The notes under the pieces were generated by a model. It did no database searches and was not told the origin of the DNA. It saw nothing but the letters and a program-made list of their open reading frames with translations. This document shows, in pieces, positions 25,141-37,409 of a stretch of 64,000 nt of DNA. Numbering within the stretch: the first letter of the stretch is position 1; every line of letters begins with the position of its first letter. This stretch comes from Larus michahellis (taxonomy: Eukaryota > Chordata > Aves > Charadriiformes > Laridae), in the NCBI RefSeq assembly GCF_964199755.1, contig NC_133903.1, positions 687,001 through 751,000 on the forward strand, read 5' to 3'. A program made the translations under genes and the position numbers.

Positions 25141-27227
25141 GGACCTTTAGATGTTTTTTTCAAAGCTCTAGTCTCTAAGGACCGCGTCTCTTTACTCCCA
25201 CTGGGCTCATACAGAGCAAAGCTGAACAATACTGTAGTAAGAGCTATCTAGTTTGTGCTGCTGCTCGCAACACTCACGGTGTGGTCTTGGTGCAAAAGCA
25301 ACAGTACAACAGTGAAAAAGACCATGACTATTACTGCAGCCCCAGGGTTTTCTAAAAGGCCAGGCTCTCTGAGCTGAACAGACCTACTTCGTGTTAAGAC
25401 TGTTTTTACGGATCCCTGACAGGGTGTAAAATTACAGACTGGTCAATGCAGATAAAGCTGACACATACTTTCAAGCATAGCAAGAGTTTAGGGCTATATT
25501 TAACAAAAACACTGAGTTCTGTGTTTGGGTAATAGACTCTGCCTCCGTCCCCAAAAGAGTCACTGGAATCCCAGTTCTCCCGAGCTTCTCCTGTTGATCA
25601 CGTCCCACATACTGGTTTCGAATTTTGTCAGGTTGTGCTTGTTTGGGGAGAGAGGTATGGCTTTGAGATAAATACATGGAAGATATTTTCTTTAAATGCA
25701 TCCAGTTTTTAACCTCAAGGACTTAGTCTCTTTTCTCCATAGTGTTGGTAAAAATGCAGCATCGTATTTCCTTTCTTTTCATGCAGGTGAACAAGCGCAG
25801 TCTTGACGAGCAAGGGAGAAGGGACGTATTTTCTGATGATGCCTAGAGCACACCTTTGCGGTGTGTCTCCAGCACAATGTGGACAAAACACCTATTTTTC
25901 CTTTATCTCAAAGTTAAAAATATTAGAGTACTGGAGTTAGGTTTTTGAAGAGCTGCGTACCGAATGCTGAGTTTTAAATATCTGTCTGTAAATATCATAG
26001 TAGAAGCTGCTGGTACAGTGGAAAACCTGGGCAAAGTGATTCTTCTTAACATTGAAAATGAAGCCCACTCCCCAAACAAATGTAATGCACTCTCTGTATT
26101 GTGTCGACTTTTAAATACATGCAATTAAAGTTCCAAAGTCCATTTCTTTGAACCGTACGTGACAGGAATCTTTCCTGGGTAATGGCTATTTCTGTTCTGA
26201 GGAACGCTGAGCACTTTCCAGATCTTTCTGAGTTTGCATCATCTGACGTTTCTGCAGGCAAGGTTTGCTCAGTAGTGAATTGGGTTGTAAATTCTACAGC
26301 TGTGAAGTTACAGGAAACAGGAGTCTTGGCAAATTTCTAAACAGGGCTCTGGTAAGGAGTGAGTGGGAACTTAATGAATACAGATTGTGGGATCAATCTC
26401 TTCATTAGTTTTGGTTAGGGTAAAGTGCCTATATAACAGGGGGGTTTGTATTGCATTAGTAAGTATGGCAACACTGAAGTTTATTATGTGCTCCTATTTG
26501 TATTATTTTCTTTGCTTTTCATTCTTATAAAACCTTTGAGTTTCTCAGCATTGGGATTGTGGCCTGAACTTAGTATTTGTATTTAAATCCTCCCAACTGA
26601 ACAACTTACAAAGAAATGATCTTTTGAAGTCAGTAGCACTTGAATTTTCCCCTGTGCACAGAAGGACAGGCTCTGTACGTGTGTGGTAGCTAGGTCAGCC
26701 TTTTCTTTATGAATTTTTGTATTTATAGCTTCATAAGAAGAGGGTGGTTGGAGAATTGCACTTTGTAGCAACTGATAGTAATCAGGTGGGTTTGTCCTGC
26801 GTTGAGGAATCGCTCTGATGAGAAACAGTTTTTCTGGGCGAATGGATCTAGTTAAAATCTGAGTGCGTCTCACCTTGGATATCCCCGTGGTCTGTCTGAG
26901 GCCAGCAATATCCCTGTGTCTTGCGGTTCTTACACCGTAGCGACAGTCGTTGTGGCTGATGAGAGCTGGGCAAAGCTCTTTGAGAGGCTGCTGTTGTCAT
27001 TTCTGCATTGGCTAGAGAACAGATGAGATTGCAGAATGAAATGAACTTTCCCTTACAGGGATAAATACAGTACACAGCCGGCACAGTGCTCCTGGGTCCA
27101 AGACAAGGGAATTCCATGGATTTTTGCAGGGACTGGAGTAAGATTCAGTCTTCCAAGCAGAGCAAACGTTTATAGATTACAGGGACAAACATATGACATT
27201 TATAAATGTCTACTATACAGAGAATTC

Positions 27228-27295
27228 CTGTTTCCATTGAAGTCAATGGCAAACTTCCCATTGACTTCAGTGCCAACAGAATCTGGACCGCAATA
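27228..27295. repeat. Old amniote repeat with TTGAAGTCAATGG inverted arms
   Basis: CCATTGAAGTCAATGG at 27234-27249 is followed after eight bases by CCATTGACTTCAGTG and then AATCTGGACC. The ATTGACTTCAATGG core followed by a GGATCAGGCC-like end is a frequent motif of ancient repeats in turtle, crocodile and bird DNA. The assignment is from memory; family name unknown. Confidence 0.4.
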
Positions 27296-30200
27296 AGACA
27301 AATGTTTCCCATTAAAATTATTATATAATTAGCATTGGGAAACTGCTTAATGAGGTGGATCTGATAGTTACAGAAGCTGTGGATCATTAGTATGAATTGA
27401 GTCTTTCTTTGTTTCTCTACTACTTGAATTTAAAATTAAATAGTGTCCTTGTTTTTACCAAGCTCTATAAATTCTTCATCGTGTACCTCTTCATGGTTAA
27501 AGCCCTTGTAGTAGTATTATTAGGGAAACCTTCTTTGTGGACTCTGTCTTTGGCAAAACAAATGGAAGTTTCTGTTAAGGCAATGTGGTTATTATCAGTC
27601 ATACTCTTAGAATATTAGCCATATTCTTAAAATTACTTTCCAGTCAAAATAGGAACATTTCAACATATGGTCAAAGAAAGATGGTAGTTTTCAGTGTAAG
27701 GAGGAAGGACACTCCTGAGACAGCAACAGTTGCAGGATCCCAGGAGTGGCAGCAGGTTGGTATTTGGCTGAATAGTTCCCGTGAGCGGAGCTGAGGAGTG
27801 AGGATCTACTGTTAGGGGTGAACAGCAAGTGCAGGGCTGGACCCCACTACTGTGCACTCTGCAGTTCTGCCACCAGGAAACTTCTGTCTCTGTATTTCTA
27901 TCATTTATGCTTATCAGAGAGACATCCGCAGTTGCCCCCAGCATGGGCTATCTGAATTCTAATTCTGGTGTTGGTGTTGAGCCTCCCTGTGGCCCTGGGC
28001 AGTTATTTATTGTGTGCCTTGTGTTTGTACTGCCCTGTGCAGTCTGTCGCACGTGCATTTCAGTGATAGGCTTTGTCCCTAAAAGCGGGTCAGAGAAAGA
28101 GGTCAAAGCCCAAAGGGAAAACCGTGGTATTGCCGATATTGCCTCAAGTGTATGTTGAACAGATTCTTGTGCTACAAGCTGCTTCATTGCAAGACAGGTG
28201 AATCTAGGAATCAGATCCTACTTGGTGTAAGCGTATCACAAATTGTTCCATATGTTATTTAAGATTCTGTTTCCCTATAATGAGAACATGGCCAATCTCT
28301 TTAATGATTTAAAAAGGTGTTGTGTGAACTTGCTAGTTACCATTAATTAATTCTAAGATGAAAAATTGTACTTAAGTACAGGCCACTTGTTTTATTTTTA
28401 GGTTTTCTGTAAGTTCTTCATTCTGGTAAAAACAGAATTTGTCTTTCATTAGTCCCAAGTCCTTGCTTATCCCTGTGCATTGACAAAGCTTCTCAGTTCA
28501 GAAAAAAATGAAATTATTAGTATTTTTCTCTATACTTCATTTTGTGCTGTACAGTTCATCTTGGGTTGGGGAGTGAAACAAATATTGTTATGGAGAGCAA
28601 GGAAACAGTGCAAATATATTTTTGCATTTCTAATTTTGTCTTTGGGTGTTGAGTTGCCCTGGGTTAAGTTGCATAATGATAAGTAAAGCAACTGGACACA
28701 ATCCAGCGCAAAGTGATGCATGAAACCAGCACTTTTCCCCCCTAGTGTGTGAAAATTTGTATCAGCAAGAAACGGATAGTCTAACTTGTATGTAGTTGGA
28801 GAACTGCCTGCATTTTGATCCCTACGTTCTTTTAAAATGAATCATTCTTCAGTGCAGACACAAGATCCCTAGCTTACTGAAGCTAAGAAGTGACATGCTG
28901 ACGCTGGGCAACATTAACCCTCCACCTTCGCCACTTCTGTGTACTGATCTGACCCTCGCAGTGGTGCCCCAAGAGGAGCCGTGGGCAAGGCTGGGGCTAA
29001 AGTGGTTATTGCGCGGGGTTACAGCGCGACACTGCGCTTCACGAGTCCCTCTGGGAGCAGGGCGACAGCCAGGGTTAGATCTGAGCTCTGCTAGTGTCTT
29101 GTCACGGACCAGGGCACCGAGCTCCTCGCCGCTGGTCCTTCACGTGTTATTGCTTGGAGTGGCCGGGCTGCAACGCTCCCTATCCTCTTCAGCCGCTTCT
29201 TGTCCAGAAGACGGGGCAAGGTGCTTCCTTTTTAAGGAACGGGCCAGTCATTGCTTTTCTACTGGTAATCAGCTGTATTAGTTGTTAGAGGCTCAACCAT
29301 TATCATAAAAGTAAATGCTTACGGTCGTGATGTTGTTCTTTAAGCGTCTTTCACCCTGAAAACCTAAGATTTTCCTTTCTACCGACTAAGTACCAGGGAA
29401 CCCTCATGTATAAAAAAAGCCTTTGGTGTTAAAAGGAAATTATGTTTTTTAATAAATAATTCACTTTTAAAACAACCCTCCTGCATCAGAGAGAGAGTAA
29501 TCAGAGAATAATTTCTCTGCTTTGCCTTTTTTTTTTTAAAGTAAAAAATGAAAGGTTTCTATTTTTAGGCAGTTGCCCAACACCTACTTTTATAAAGCAC
29601 AGAATAACAGTATTTGTGTGAAAGAAAGAGGGAAGGGTTCAATTCTAGAATGAAGCTCCAGTTTGGATCTGGTTTTGTTGTTCGTTTTTTTTTTCCAAAT
29701 CCACATTCTCTGGGAGGTAGCTGTTGTACCAGGATTTGGAGCAGTGCAAGAATAAATATGTAAATAAGTCAGATTAGTCTCAGGAGTAGGGAATGTTTTA
29801 AGTAAAGCGTTACAGACTGAGCCAGTGTAAAAATGTGGGTCAAGATCATGCAGATTTTGACTGTTGCTGAATCAGTCAATCAGCAATTCTGCACTTAGGT
29901 TTTTCTCAGAGTGTCTCCCTTAAATACGGCACAAACATATAAACACACTGCAGATTTATCTTACGTTGGTAGGTGAAGATCTGGAGCCTAATTGTAATGA
30001 AAAGTAGCTGTTTATGGCTAGCTTATAGACTTCCCAAAGCTGAAACGAGCAACGGGACAGCGAGCCATCTTTCTCTGCTGTTACAGATACTGCTGTCTAC
30101 TGAATGTACAGCGCGCCTTTCTGAAACTGCTGAGATTTATTAATCACTTAGATTGTTTTGATTGACAAAGGGGCAACTGAGCAAACAGTAAATCGCCATG

Positions 30201-31962
30201 GCTGTGGTAGTGCATCTCTGTGACCTCTGAATGGCATTTAAAGATGCGGGACTTATTCCCCGGTGGCTGAAGCAGCCCTGGAGGTGGGAATTGAGGTCTT
30301 CCAGCTTTTTGCAGCAGATGCACAGACCTTTGCTTTTGGAGGAGGTACCACTTAAACTGTGCTGCTGGAGCATGGAATGTTCTGCTCTTCCAGTGGCTGA
30401 AGGAATGCTGGTATGTTGGAAAATCTTTGCTGCAGCAGTACAGGGATCAAGCTGGGCGAACTGACTGGTCTAAGTAAACTGAAGCGGAAGGATAAATACT
30501 GTCCCCTCTAGCTCAGCTGAGGCATTCAGCAGTGGCGCGAGGCTGTGCCACCAGGGCCAATGGGCACAGCGCCAACCACGGCTTCCTGATGGCTCTGATC
30601 TTGCTGTGATGCTCCTGGGGGGGATACAGAGCATTGGCAGCGGGCTTTTATTTATCCCAAACACGCACCTTGCACTCTGTTACACTTTCTAGGTACGTAG
30701 CAGTCAACAGCCACGGAACTGGTCTTTGCAAAGGATGTGGCCACCGTGTGTGGACTCATTAAATCCTACACCCGCTTGGTAGTCAGTCCTTGCAGATTAG
30801 ATTATGTTTGGAGTCCTCTGTGATCATGGAGCAGGCAGGATTTGCTTAAGAGGAAGTGTCATAAGAATAGGATGGAAAAGAAGAGTGAATGCTGTTGCTT
30901 AAAGGCTGGTTCTGGAAGAATAGAAGGGATAACACACTAATCAAATTCTGACAAGGCATTAAGGAGAAAAGAAGGGAAAGCATTTCTGAGCTGCCTGCAG
31001 TAAAGCTGGATGCCTGAAAAATGAAGCGGTTCTTATGCATGAACATAATTTTGATTTAGTTGGCATTACCCAGGGATAAGTCATACAACTAACTCCAGCA
31101 GCCCCAGACGTCAGTGCGTGCAAGAACGGGCCTCACACATGCTGGCCGTGCCAAGAAATCGGGGAGACAACTGTTCTGAGATGAAGAACAATATAAATAA
31201 ATACAGATACCTAATCTTGCCCAGCTAGTTTCAACACAAGTAGCACACGTTGCATGTGATGCACGTGGACACGATTATATGAATAAAGCACGTACAAGCA
31301 GGCCTGACCTGCTTTTACAGGAGAAATATAAGTAACAGGGGGTGTGATGATAATCAACCACCCTTCAGGGAGAGCTTTGCATTGTGATCAGCGAGGTCTG
31401 GCTGTCTTCCCTTCCCTGTGACATTTACGTAAATGTAAGTTCTCAAGCAGGAGCTGACTCTCAGACGAAGCGAAGGCAGGGATCCCTCTGTGACGTGCGC
31501 TCCGCAGCGTGGCTCTGGGGCAGTGTGCTGGCTGCGATGGGGAGGTCAGAGCTCTGTGCTGCCAGTCGCGGGGGGCTTGCTGGGGCCCCTCCCTTTGTGC
31601 TTTCTGAGAGACTGCACAGGAGAACAGAGTATGGAGACTGAAGGGAAATAAATAGGCAGGGAGAAGGGAATGAGGAAAGACGGGAAAATAACAAGAGTGA
31701 AAATGTGAACAAGATCTTGTCTTGTACTACTCGTCTTAGGCTGTCTTACCTTTCTCCATTGTCTTGCTTCCGTCGTCTGAGCTTGGCAGTAAGAACAGGA
31801 CACAGGTGGTGAGGCTGCAAATCCTAAGTTAGAAGCTCTGTCTCCAGCACGTTGGGATGTCTCTTGGCTCCCCCAATTTTCTTTCCCTTCATACCTTACC
31901 TTAATACGTTTGTTACATTGCGTAAGACTGCTTAAAACGTAAAGCCCTTAGACGCGCAGGGT

Positions 31963-32180
31963 TTGCAGATTTTTTCTGGCCCAGCCTGGCTCCCGGCGGC
32001 CGGGCTGTCCCTCGCCCAGCCCAGCGCGGCCCCGCGGCTGGCAGAGGCTCCCGAGCCCCCCCGTGCGGCTGCCGGGCGCGGAGCGGCCGCGGGGCTGGGC
32101 AGGGCGCGGGCGGCGGCGCCGGGTGGCAGCTGGGGCTCCCGCGGGACGCGCCGTCCTGTCCGCCCGCTGCTGCTGCGTGC
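31963..32180. promoter_or_regulatory. Isolated CpG island without a recognised gene
   Basis: About 220 bases are very rich in CpG, with GGCGGCCGGG, CGCGGCCCCGCGG and GCGGCCGCGG runs, inside AT-rich DNA. No conserved ORF, TATA box or clear first exon is recognised. The block passes directly into the minisatellite on its right. It could be an orphan CpG island acting as the promoter of a non-coding RNA, or GC-rich DNA belonging to the tandem array. At the far end of the array the sequence GAGGCC|GTAAGTTT (33372/33373) matches a splice donor. Confidence 0.45.
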
Positions 32181-33366
32181 GGGCACGCTCACGGACGGGC
32201 CGGCGAGCTCACCGACGGGCTGGGCACGCTCACCGATGGGCCGGCGAGCTCACCGATGGGCTGGGCACACTCACCGATGGGCTGGCGAGCTCACTGATGG
32301 GCTGGGCACGCTCATCAATGGGCTGGCGAGCTCACCGACGGGCTGGCGAGCTCTCTGACGGGCTGGGCACGCTCACCGATGGGCCGGCGAGCTCACCGAC
32401 GGGCTGGCAAGCTCACTGATGGGCTAGCGAGCTCACCGATGGGCTGGGCACGCTCACCGATGGGCCGGCGAGCTCACCGATGGGCTGGGCACGCTCACCG
32501 ACGGGCTGGCGAGCTCACCGACGGGCTGGGCACGCTCACCGACAGGCCGGCGAGCTCACTGACGGGCTGGGCACGTTCACCGATGGGCTGGCGAGCTCAC
32601 CGATGGGCTGGCGAGCTCACCGATGGGCTGGGCACGCTCACCGACAGGCCGGCGAGCTCACCGACGGTCTGGGCACGCTCACCGACGGTCTGGGCACGCT
32701 CACCGACGGGCCGGCGAGCTCACCGACGGTCTGGGCACGCTCACCGACGGGCCGGCGAGCTCACCGATGGGCTGGGCACGCTCACCGATGGGCTGGCGAG
32801 CTCACCGACGGGCGGGCACGCTCACCGACGGGCTGGGCACGCTCACCGACGGGCCGGCGAGCTCACCGACGGTCTGGGCACGCTCACCGACGGGCTGGCG
32901 AGCTCACCGATGGGCTGGGCACGCTCACCGACGGGCTGGCGAGCTCACCGACGGGCTGGCGAGCTCACCGACGGGCTGGGCACGCTCACTGACAGGCCGG
33001 CGAGCTCACCGACAGTCTGGGCACGCTCACCGATGGGCTGGCGAGCTCACCGACGGGCGGGCACGCTCACCGACGGGCTGGGCACGCTCACCGACGGGCC
33101 GGCGAGCTCACCGACGGTCTGGGCACGCTCACCGACGGGCCGGCGAGCTCACCGATGGGCTGGGCACGCTCACCGACGGGCTGGCGAGCTCACCGATGGG
33201 CTGGCGAGCTCACCGACGGGCTGGGCACGCTCACCGACAGGCCGGCGAGCTCACCGACGGTCTGGGCACGCTCACCGACGGGCTGGCGAGCTCACCGATG
33301 GGCTGGGCACGCTCACCGATGGGCCGGCGAGCTCACCGATGGGCTGGGCACGCTCACCGAAAGGCT
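32181..33366. repeat. Minisatellite of alternating 20- and 21-bp GC-rich units
   Basis: Roughly 58 units in about 1.19 kb. Unit B (20 bp) is GGGCYGGCGAGCTCACCGAY. Unit A (21 bp) is the same except that TGGGCACG replaces YGGCGAG. Units mostly alternate as a 41-bp dimer, but runs of A-A and B-B occur. A variant A unit that has lost its T (GGGCGGGCACG) occurs at 32807 and again 245 bases later at 33052 in matching surroundings, which shows a higher-order duplication. Common unit variants are GACGG to GATGG and GACGG to GACAGG, both CpG transitions. All three plus-strand frames stay open for long stretches only because the unit rarely forms a stop; I do not call these genes. Confidence 0.95.
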
Positions 33367-33369
33367 GAG

Positions 33370-35500
33370 GCCGTAAGTTTGTCAAAAATCAAGGCTGTAA
33401 AAACACCTGTAATCACATTTTATGGAAAAGGCTACTCCTCTTACACTGCTGAGTTAGCTGGGAGGGTGAGTGTGAGGTTTTATTGACAGGTCACTAAATC
33501 CTGCCCAGCACCGCAAAAATCGAGAGACAAAATGTCAGCAGCAAAGTCAAGGAAGTGTCCAGTGCTGTCCCTTCCAGCTCCTCCGTCGTTTGGTGTCCCC
33601 TGTTTGTGGCTCCTCTGGTTCCCACAGGTGAGCATAGAGCTGCTCTGAGATGACCCAAACCCCGTTCATCCTGCCAGGGTATCTTGCACGTGAGCCTTCA
33701 TCCCGCTGCCATCTTCCTTAGTGCATTTCTCCACAGTGGAGGTTCAGTTCTCCAGAAAAATTTTCCCCTCTAGTCTTGACTCTCTCATCAAGCTATGAAC
33801 AGGTCCTGTTGGCACTGCGACCTGAATCATATCCACCCATGCTGAACCTTATGGAGGTGCCTTCTATTGTGTAGAAACCTCAGAAAGTGGATCCTCGAAT
33901 AAAGGACCCAGTTTCAAACAAAGCAGTCCTTTGGGATTGAAGTATCCTGCAGTGCTATATCCATTGGGACACAAGAGTGCCTAAGTGTCCAGTCAGAGCC
34001 TGTTGGAATTATGCTTATTCTAAGAGAGTAAATCAGTTTATCCTGACAGGCTGCAAGTTACAGAGAATTTTGTGATTAAATCAGAGTTATTTGTACCGAT
34101 TTCACATGTTCAAAAATCCAGAAAAATATGAAAAGATTTCATGTGATGGACAACATGAGTAGGCTATGTGAGAGCTCTAGGGACAGATCACGTCAGATCA
34201 TCAGGAAAGAGATCAAAAGGAACATAACAGTGAGTTCAAACCATGGTAAATGTGGTGTCGTTGTAACTGTTATTGATACTATTCCCACAAGTGTTCGAGA
34301 TGTCATAGGTCTGTCTCAGACATAGAGGAAAGGATTGTATCTGGCCAGGTAGTGCACAGTAGGATATGAGCTTTTTTTTCAGTTTGACATGGAAACAAAA
34401 AACCTAAATACAGTATTGGCAGTTGCGTTGCTTCCTGTTGAGAGCCTGTTCTGTAAGTATCCTGCCTTGCTTTCCTTGTAAAATAGGGTGGGGAAGACGA
34501 GAGCTGGGGAGAAGAGAGTAATATAAAGACATTCAGCCGTTCTGCAGTAGTTCAGAGAATCACCTTTGGCAGGTACAGAAGTGTCATCCTTGAGCATCAC
34601 AGCAAAAGTTCTTTATCACATACTGCACTTTGAGAGAAGAGAGAAGAACCAATAAAGCAGAGAATGTAGACTGAACAGCTGGTGCTGTATAGAATTCTTA
34701 GGAGGCAAAGGGTATTTGAAAAGAATACAATACGCAATCCAAGTTTCCCAAGTCCTCTGTAATAACCCATGTCCAATTTCAGCTACCAAGGGGGGCCTAC
34801 AGGGGGGCTGCTCCTGATTCATACCAAGGTAAGTAAGAATAGAAAAAGCAAGCACTTAAGGAATGACAATTCAGCCGTAAGGTTGTAGAGGATAAAATGT
34901 CAGCGTTTAGGGGATGGAAGAGAGTGGGTTTTGTTTGAAAAGGGAAAGCCAGACTGCACTCCTGGGTCGGGTGCCGCTGCGCTGGAGCCAGTGCAGCAGA
35001 CGGGCCCAGAGAGAAGGAGCTGGTCCAGCGAGGTCCTGTCCTGTGTGTCCTTCCAAACATCAGTATGGCCAAAACCAATCACAGCTGTCTGAGATGAGAA
35101 GCAGATCATTTAGCAACGTGCACTGCCCAGGCAGATGTCTTCTCTCAGGGGGGAAACCGAACCGTTGGCAAAGCTCCGGTGCTTCAGAGAAACGTGAAAA
35201 GACCTCAGAAGTGAACTTGTGCAGCAACGGGGATGTGCTGGGAGGAACCCGCTGGTTCCCTGGTGGTGGAACCTTTTGGCCCTCAGAAAGCTGTGTGAAG
35301 CACGGGATCCATACACAACAAATACAGAGCAAGAGAGATCTAGTCTTGTTTCACACCTCGTTGGGAATACCCAAAACATTTATTGACCACAGGCTCATTG
35401 TCTTACTTAGTTATACAACTCTTCTGTGGGTATATCAAGTCCCATCTTAAGCCTTATTTAGGCTCCTTGCCCTTACTGCTGTCTTTGAAAGATCATGCCA
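33370..35500. other. Non-coding stretch between minisatellite and CR1 fossil
   Basis: Nothing recognised apart from the donor-like GTAAGT at 33373 directly after the array. An ORF of 178 codons at 34914-35450 plus has no visible domain and low-complexity Ser/Arg content; I regard it as chance. Confidence 0.5.
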
Positions 35501-37400
35501 ATGTGTGATCTCCTTGGATAGTTAGAAATGTTTTCTTTAGTTTTCAATCTAAACATACTGCTGATCAGATTATAAAAATTTGATCTCACAGTCACATTAA
35601 CCTTTAACTTAGTTCTTTTTCCACGCTATATATCTCCCAGGCTATTTTTAGAGGACTTCATATTATTTCTCCACTGTCACACTGAACAAACAGTGCTCTT
35701 TTTATCTCTCCTTAAGACTGATATTTCTGTAATCATTCTAATAGCCAGTGTGCACTGATTCCAGTTTAAGCTAATCTTTTTCAACACTGTTGACTGGAAT
35801 TGTGTAAATATTTCACACAAAATCTTATCAGTGCCTTGTCTAAAAGTCCCAATATTTCCTTCTCTACTAAAAATCTCACCTCACCCGTGTGAACACTACA
35901 TTATCTGTTTCCACAGCTGTGTCGTACTGGCCGCTCTGGCACGCTGACAGTCTATCAGAACACTCGGATCTTTTTCCTTCTCTGTTGCTTCCAGCTGATG
36001 AATCCCAAGAACATGACTTTGCAGTTCACATTATTAAATTTCTATCACTGCAGGCAAGAAGGTCATCTAATTCCAGGGTGATGATCTGGTGCTCCTCAGT
36101 ATGGGCAATCCCTTCCAGCTTTGTATAACATGCACATTTTTGCAGGCGGGGCCTGACCATCATTCCCGGTTCATGGGAGCATACATGAAATGGCGTTGCT
36201 CCAAAGACCAATCCCTGAGGAATGCCATCGGGTAATTTGCGCCATTCTTATAACTCCGTTTTTATTATAACCTGTTGCTCCTTGTTCACATTGCTTTTGT
36301 ATTAATCGCTGTCATCTCCACTTGCAGTAGCGATTTCCTGTGGAGCACTGTGTCAAATCATCTGTTCCCGCGTTAGCAGACTGAGTGCACTGCATTATTC
36401 AGTTCTAAAGAGACAATTGTCTTACTCAAAATGTACTGGCTCGGTTTGACATCCTGTACTTCGGTAAACCATGTATTTTTTCTCACATTCTCTTTGGCTC
36501 CCTACAATGAATTGTTTTTTCTTTCAAAATTTGTTCCAAGACTTGGCATTATACTGAATTTAAAAAACACATTTTAGAATATATATACTTTCTAAAAAAT
36601 ACTTTTTAGAATATGAATATTATATTTGCTATACTGAAGTCCTAGGCAAACTTTCATTCAAATTCCTTAAACACTGTCTGCGTTTACTTGTAATTTTGTG
36701 TACCAGTTCTTTCAGTATGCTAGGGAAGAGATTGTATGTGTCCCTCAATGTTTTTTGCATTAAGAAATACAGTTTGTTTCTCCTAAGATACTGTGATTTC
36801 TGTTATCCTACTCCTGTTTCCTTTATATATCATTCCCATCTGTCATCAGCCTTATGTAAATCAAGGCAAAGGTCCTCTTTGCACTCTCTGAAGAAACGCC
36901 GTCTCTTGTTGGTTAACTGATTATTACAGAAACCCATCTTTTACCATCCGCCTGTCTTTGATGGAGCTCTGCCATCACGGGTGGCATTTATTTTCTGCAT
37001 TGTGTCTGGGAAGTTAAATTCTTCCATAAACAAGGAATTATTTTCCCATAATTTTACATCCCTTATAATTTATATTCAAGTTTAAATAAAGGAGGGAGGC
37101 TGTAAAAGATCCTTAGCAGTATCCTTCTGGGGCAGTTTGTGTCATCGCTTGTCCCAGTCCTTGCCACGCGAAGAGAATCTATTTCATCCGTGTGATCACA
37201 GGAGGTATCTTTACACTCAGCCATTTCTTTAACACTCAGTGATACCCTTCCTCCTCTGCTCCCATTTCTCTCCTTCCTGAGGAGCTCCCTGCATAGCACA
37301 TTAGTGGCAGTATTTGTCCCCAGCTGAAGCGCAGGAGGCAGAGCTGTGTCGTGGCCTTGCAGCTCCTCATTTCTCGTCTGCCTTTGCCATTGTTTCTTTG
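35500..37400 (-). mobile_element. Decayed CR1 LINE ORF2 (endonuclease and reverse transcriptase remnants)
   Basis: Read on the minus strand, fragments of a non-LTR ORF2 appear in the correct order. Endonuclease-like pieces are RGGRVSLSVKEMAEC (about 37255-37205) and EFNFPDT (37021-37002). Reverse-transcriptase pieces follow: FDTVLHRKS (36357-36331), GIPQGLVFGA (36226-36197, the VPQGSVLGP motif), CACYTKLEGIAHTEEH (about 36130, the FADDTKL region with both catalytic Asp lost), then NVNCKVMFLG and HQLEATEKEKDPSVLID (about 36040-35940). Frames shift several times and stops intervene, so it is dead and old. The family call comes from these CR1 motifs; edges are approximate and no 3' tail was recognised. 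Confidence 0.85.
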
Positions 37401-37409
37401 CAAGAGTTT

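Larger units (their letters stand above)
17100..31960. other. Gene-poor stretch right of ATH
   Basis: About 15 kb without an exon I can support. It contains T/A tracts (17636-17664, 20477-20492), the 25.1-kb duplication and the old repeat at 27.2 kb. A few ORFs such as 19452-19156 minus (98 codons, helix-like) and 21671-21895 plus (74 codons) are long for AT-rich DNA but match nothing I recognise. Regulatory or non-coding RNA content cannot be excluded by eye. Confidence 0.55.

Noticed and set aside
27955-28020. Possible MIR piece (CCTCCCTGTGGCCCTGGGCAG)
   Set aside because: Only one short block resembles the MIR core; no head or tail found in order.
32379-33368. Overlapping plus-strand ORFs of up to 329 codons across the minisatellite
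   Set aside because: All three frames are open because the repeat unit rarely makes a stop codon; the peptides are pure repeat and frame changes with each 20- or 21-base unit.
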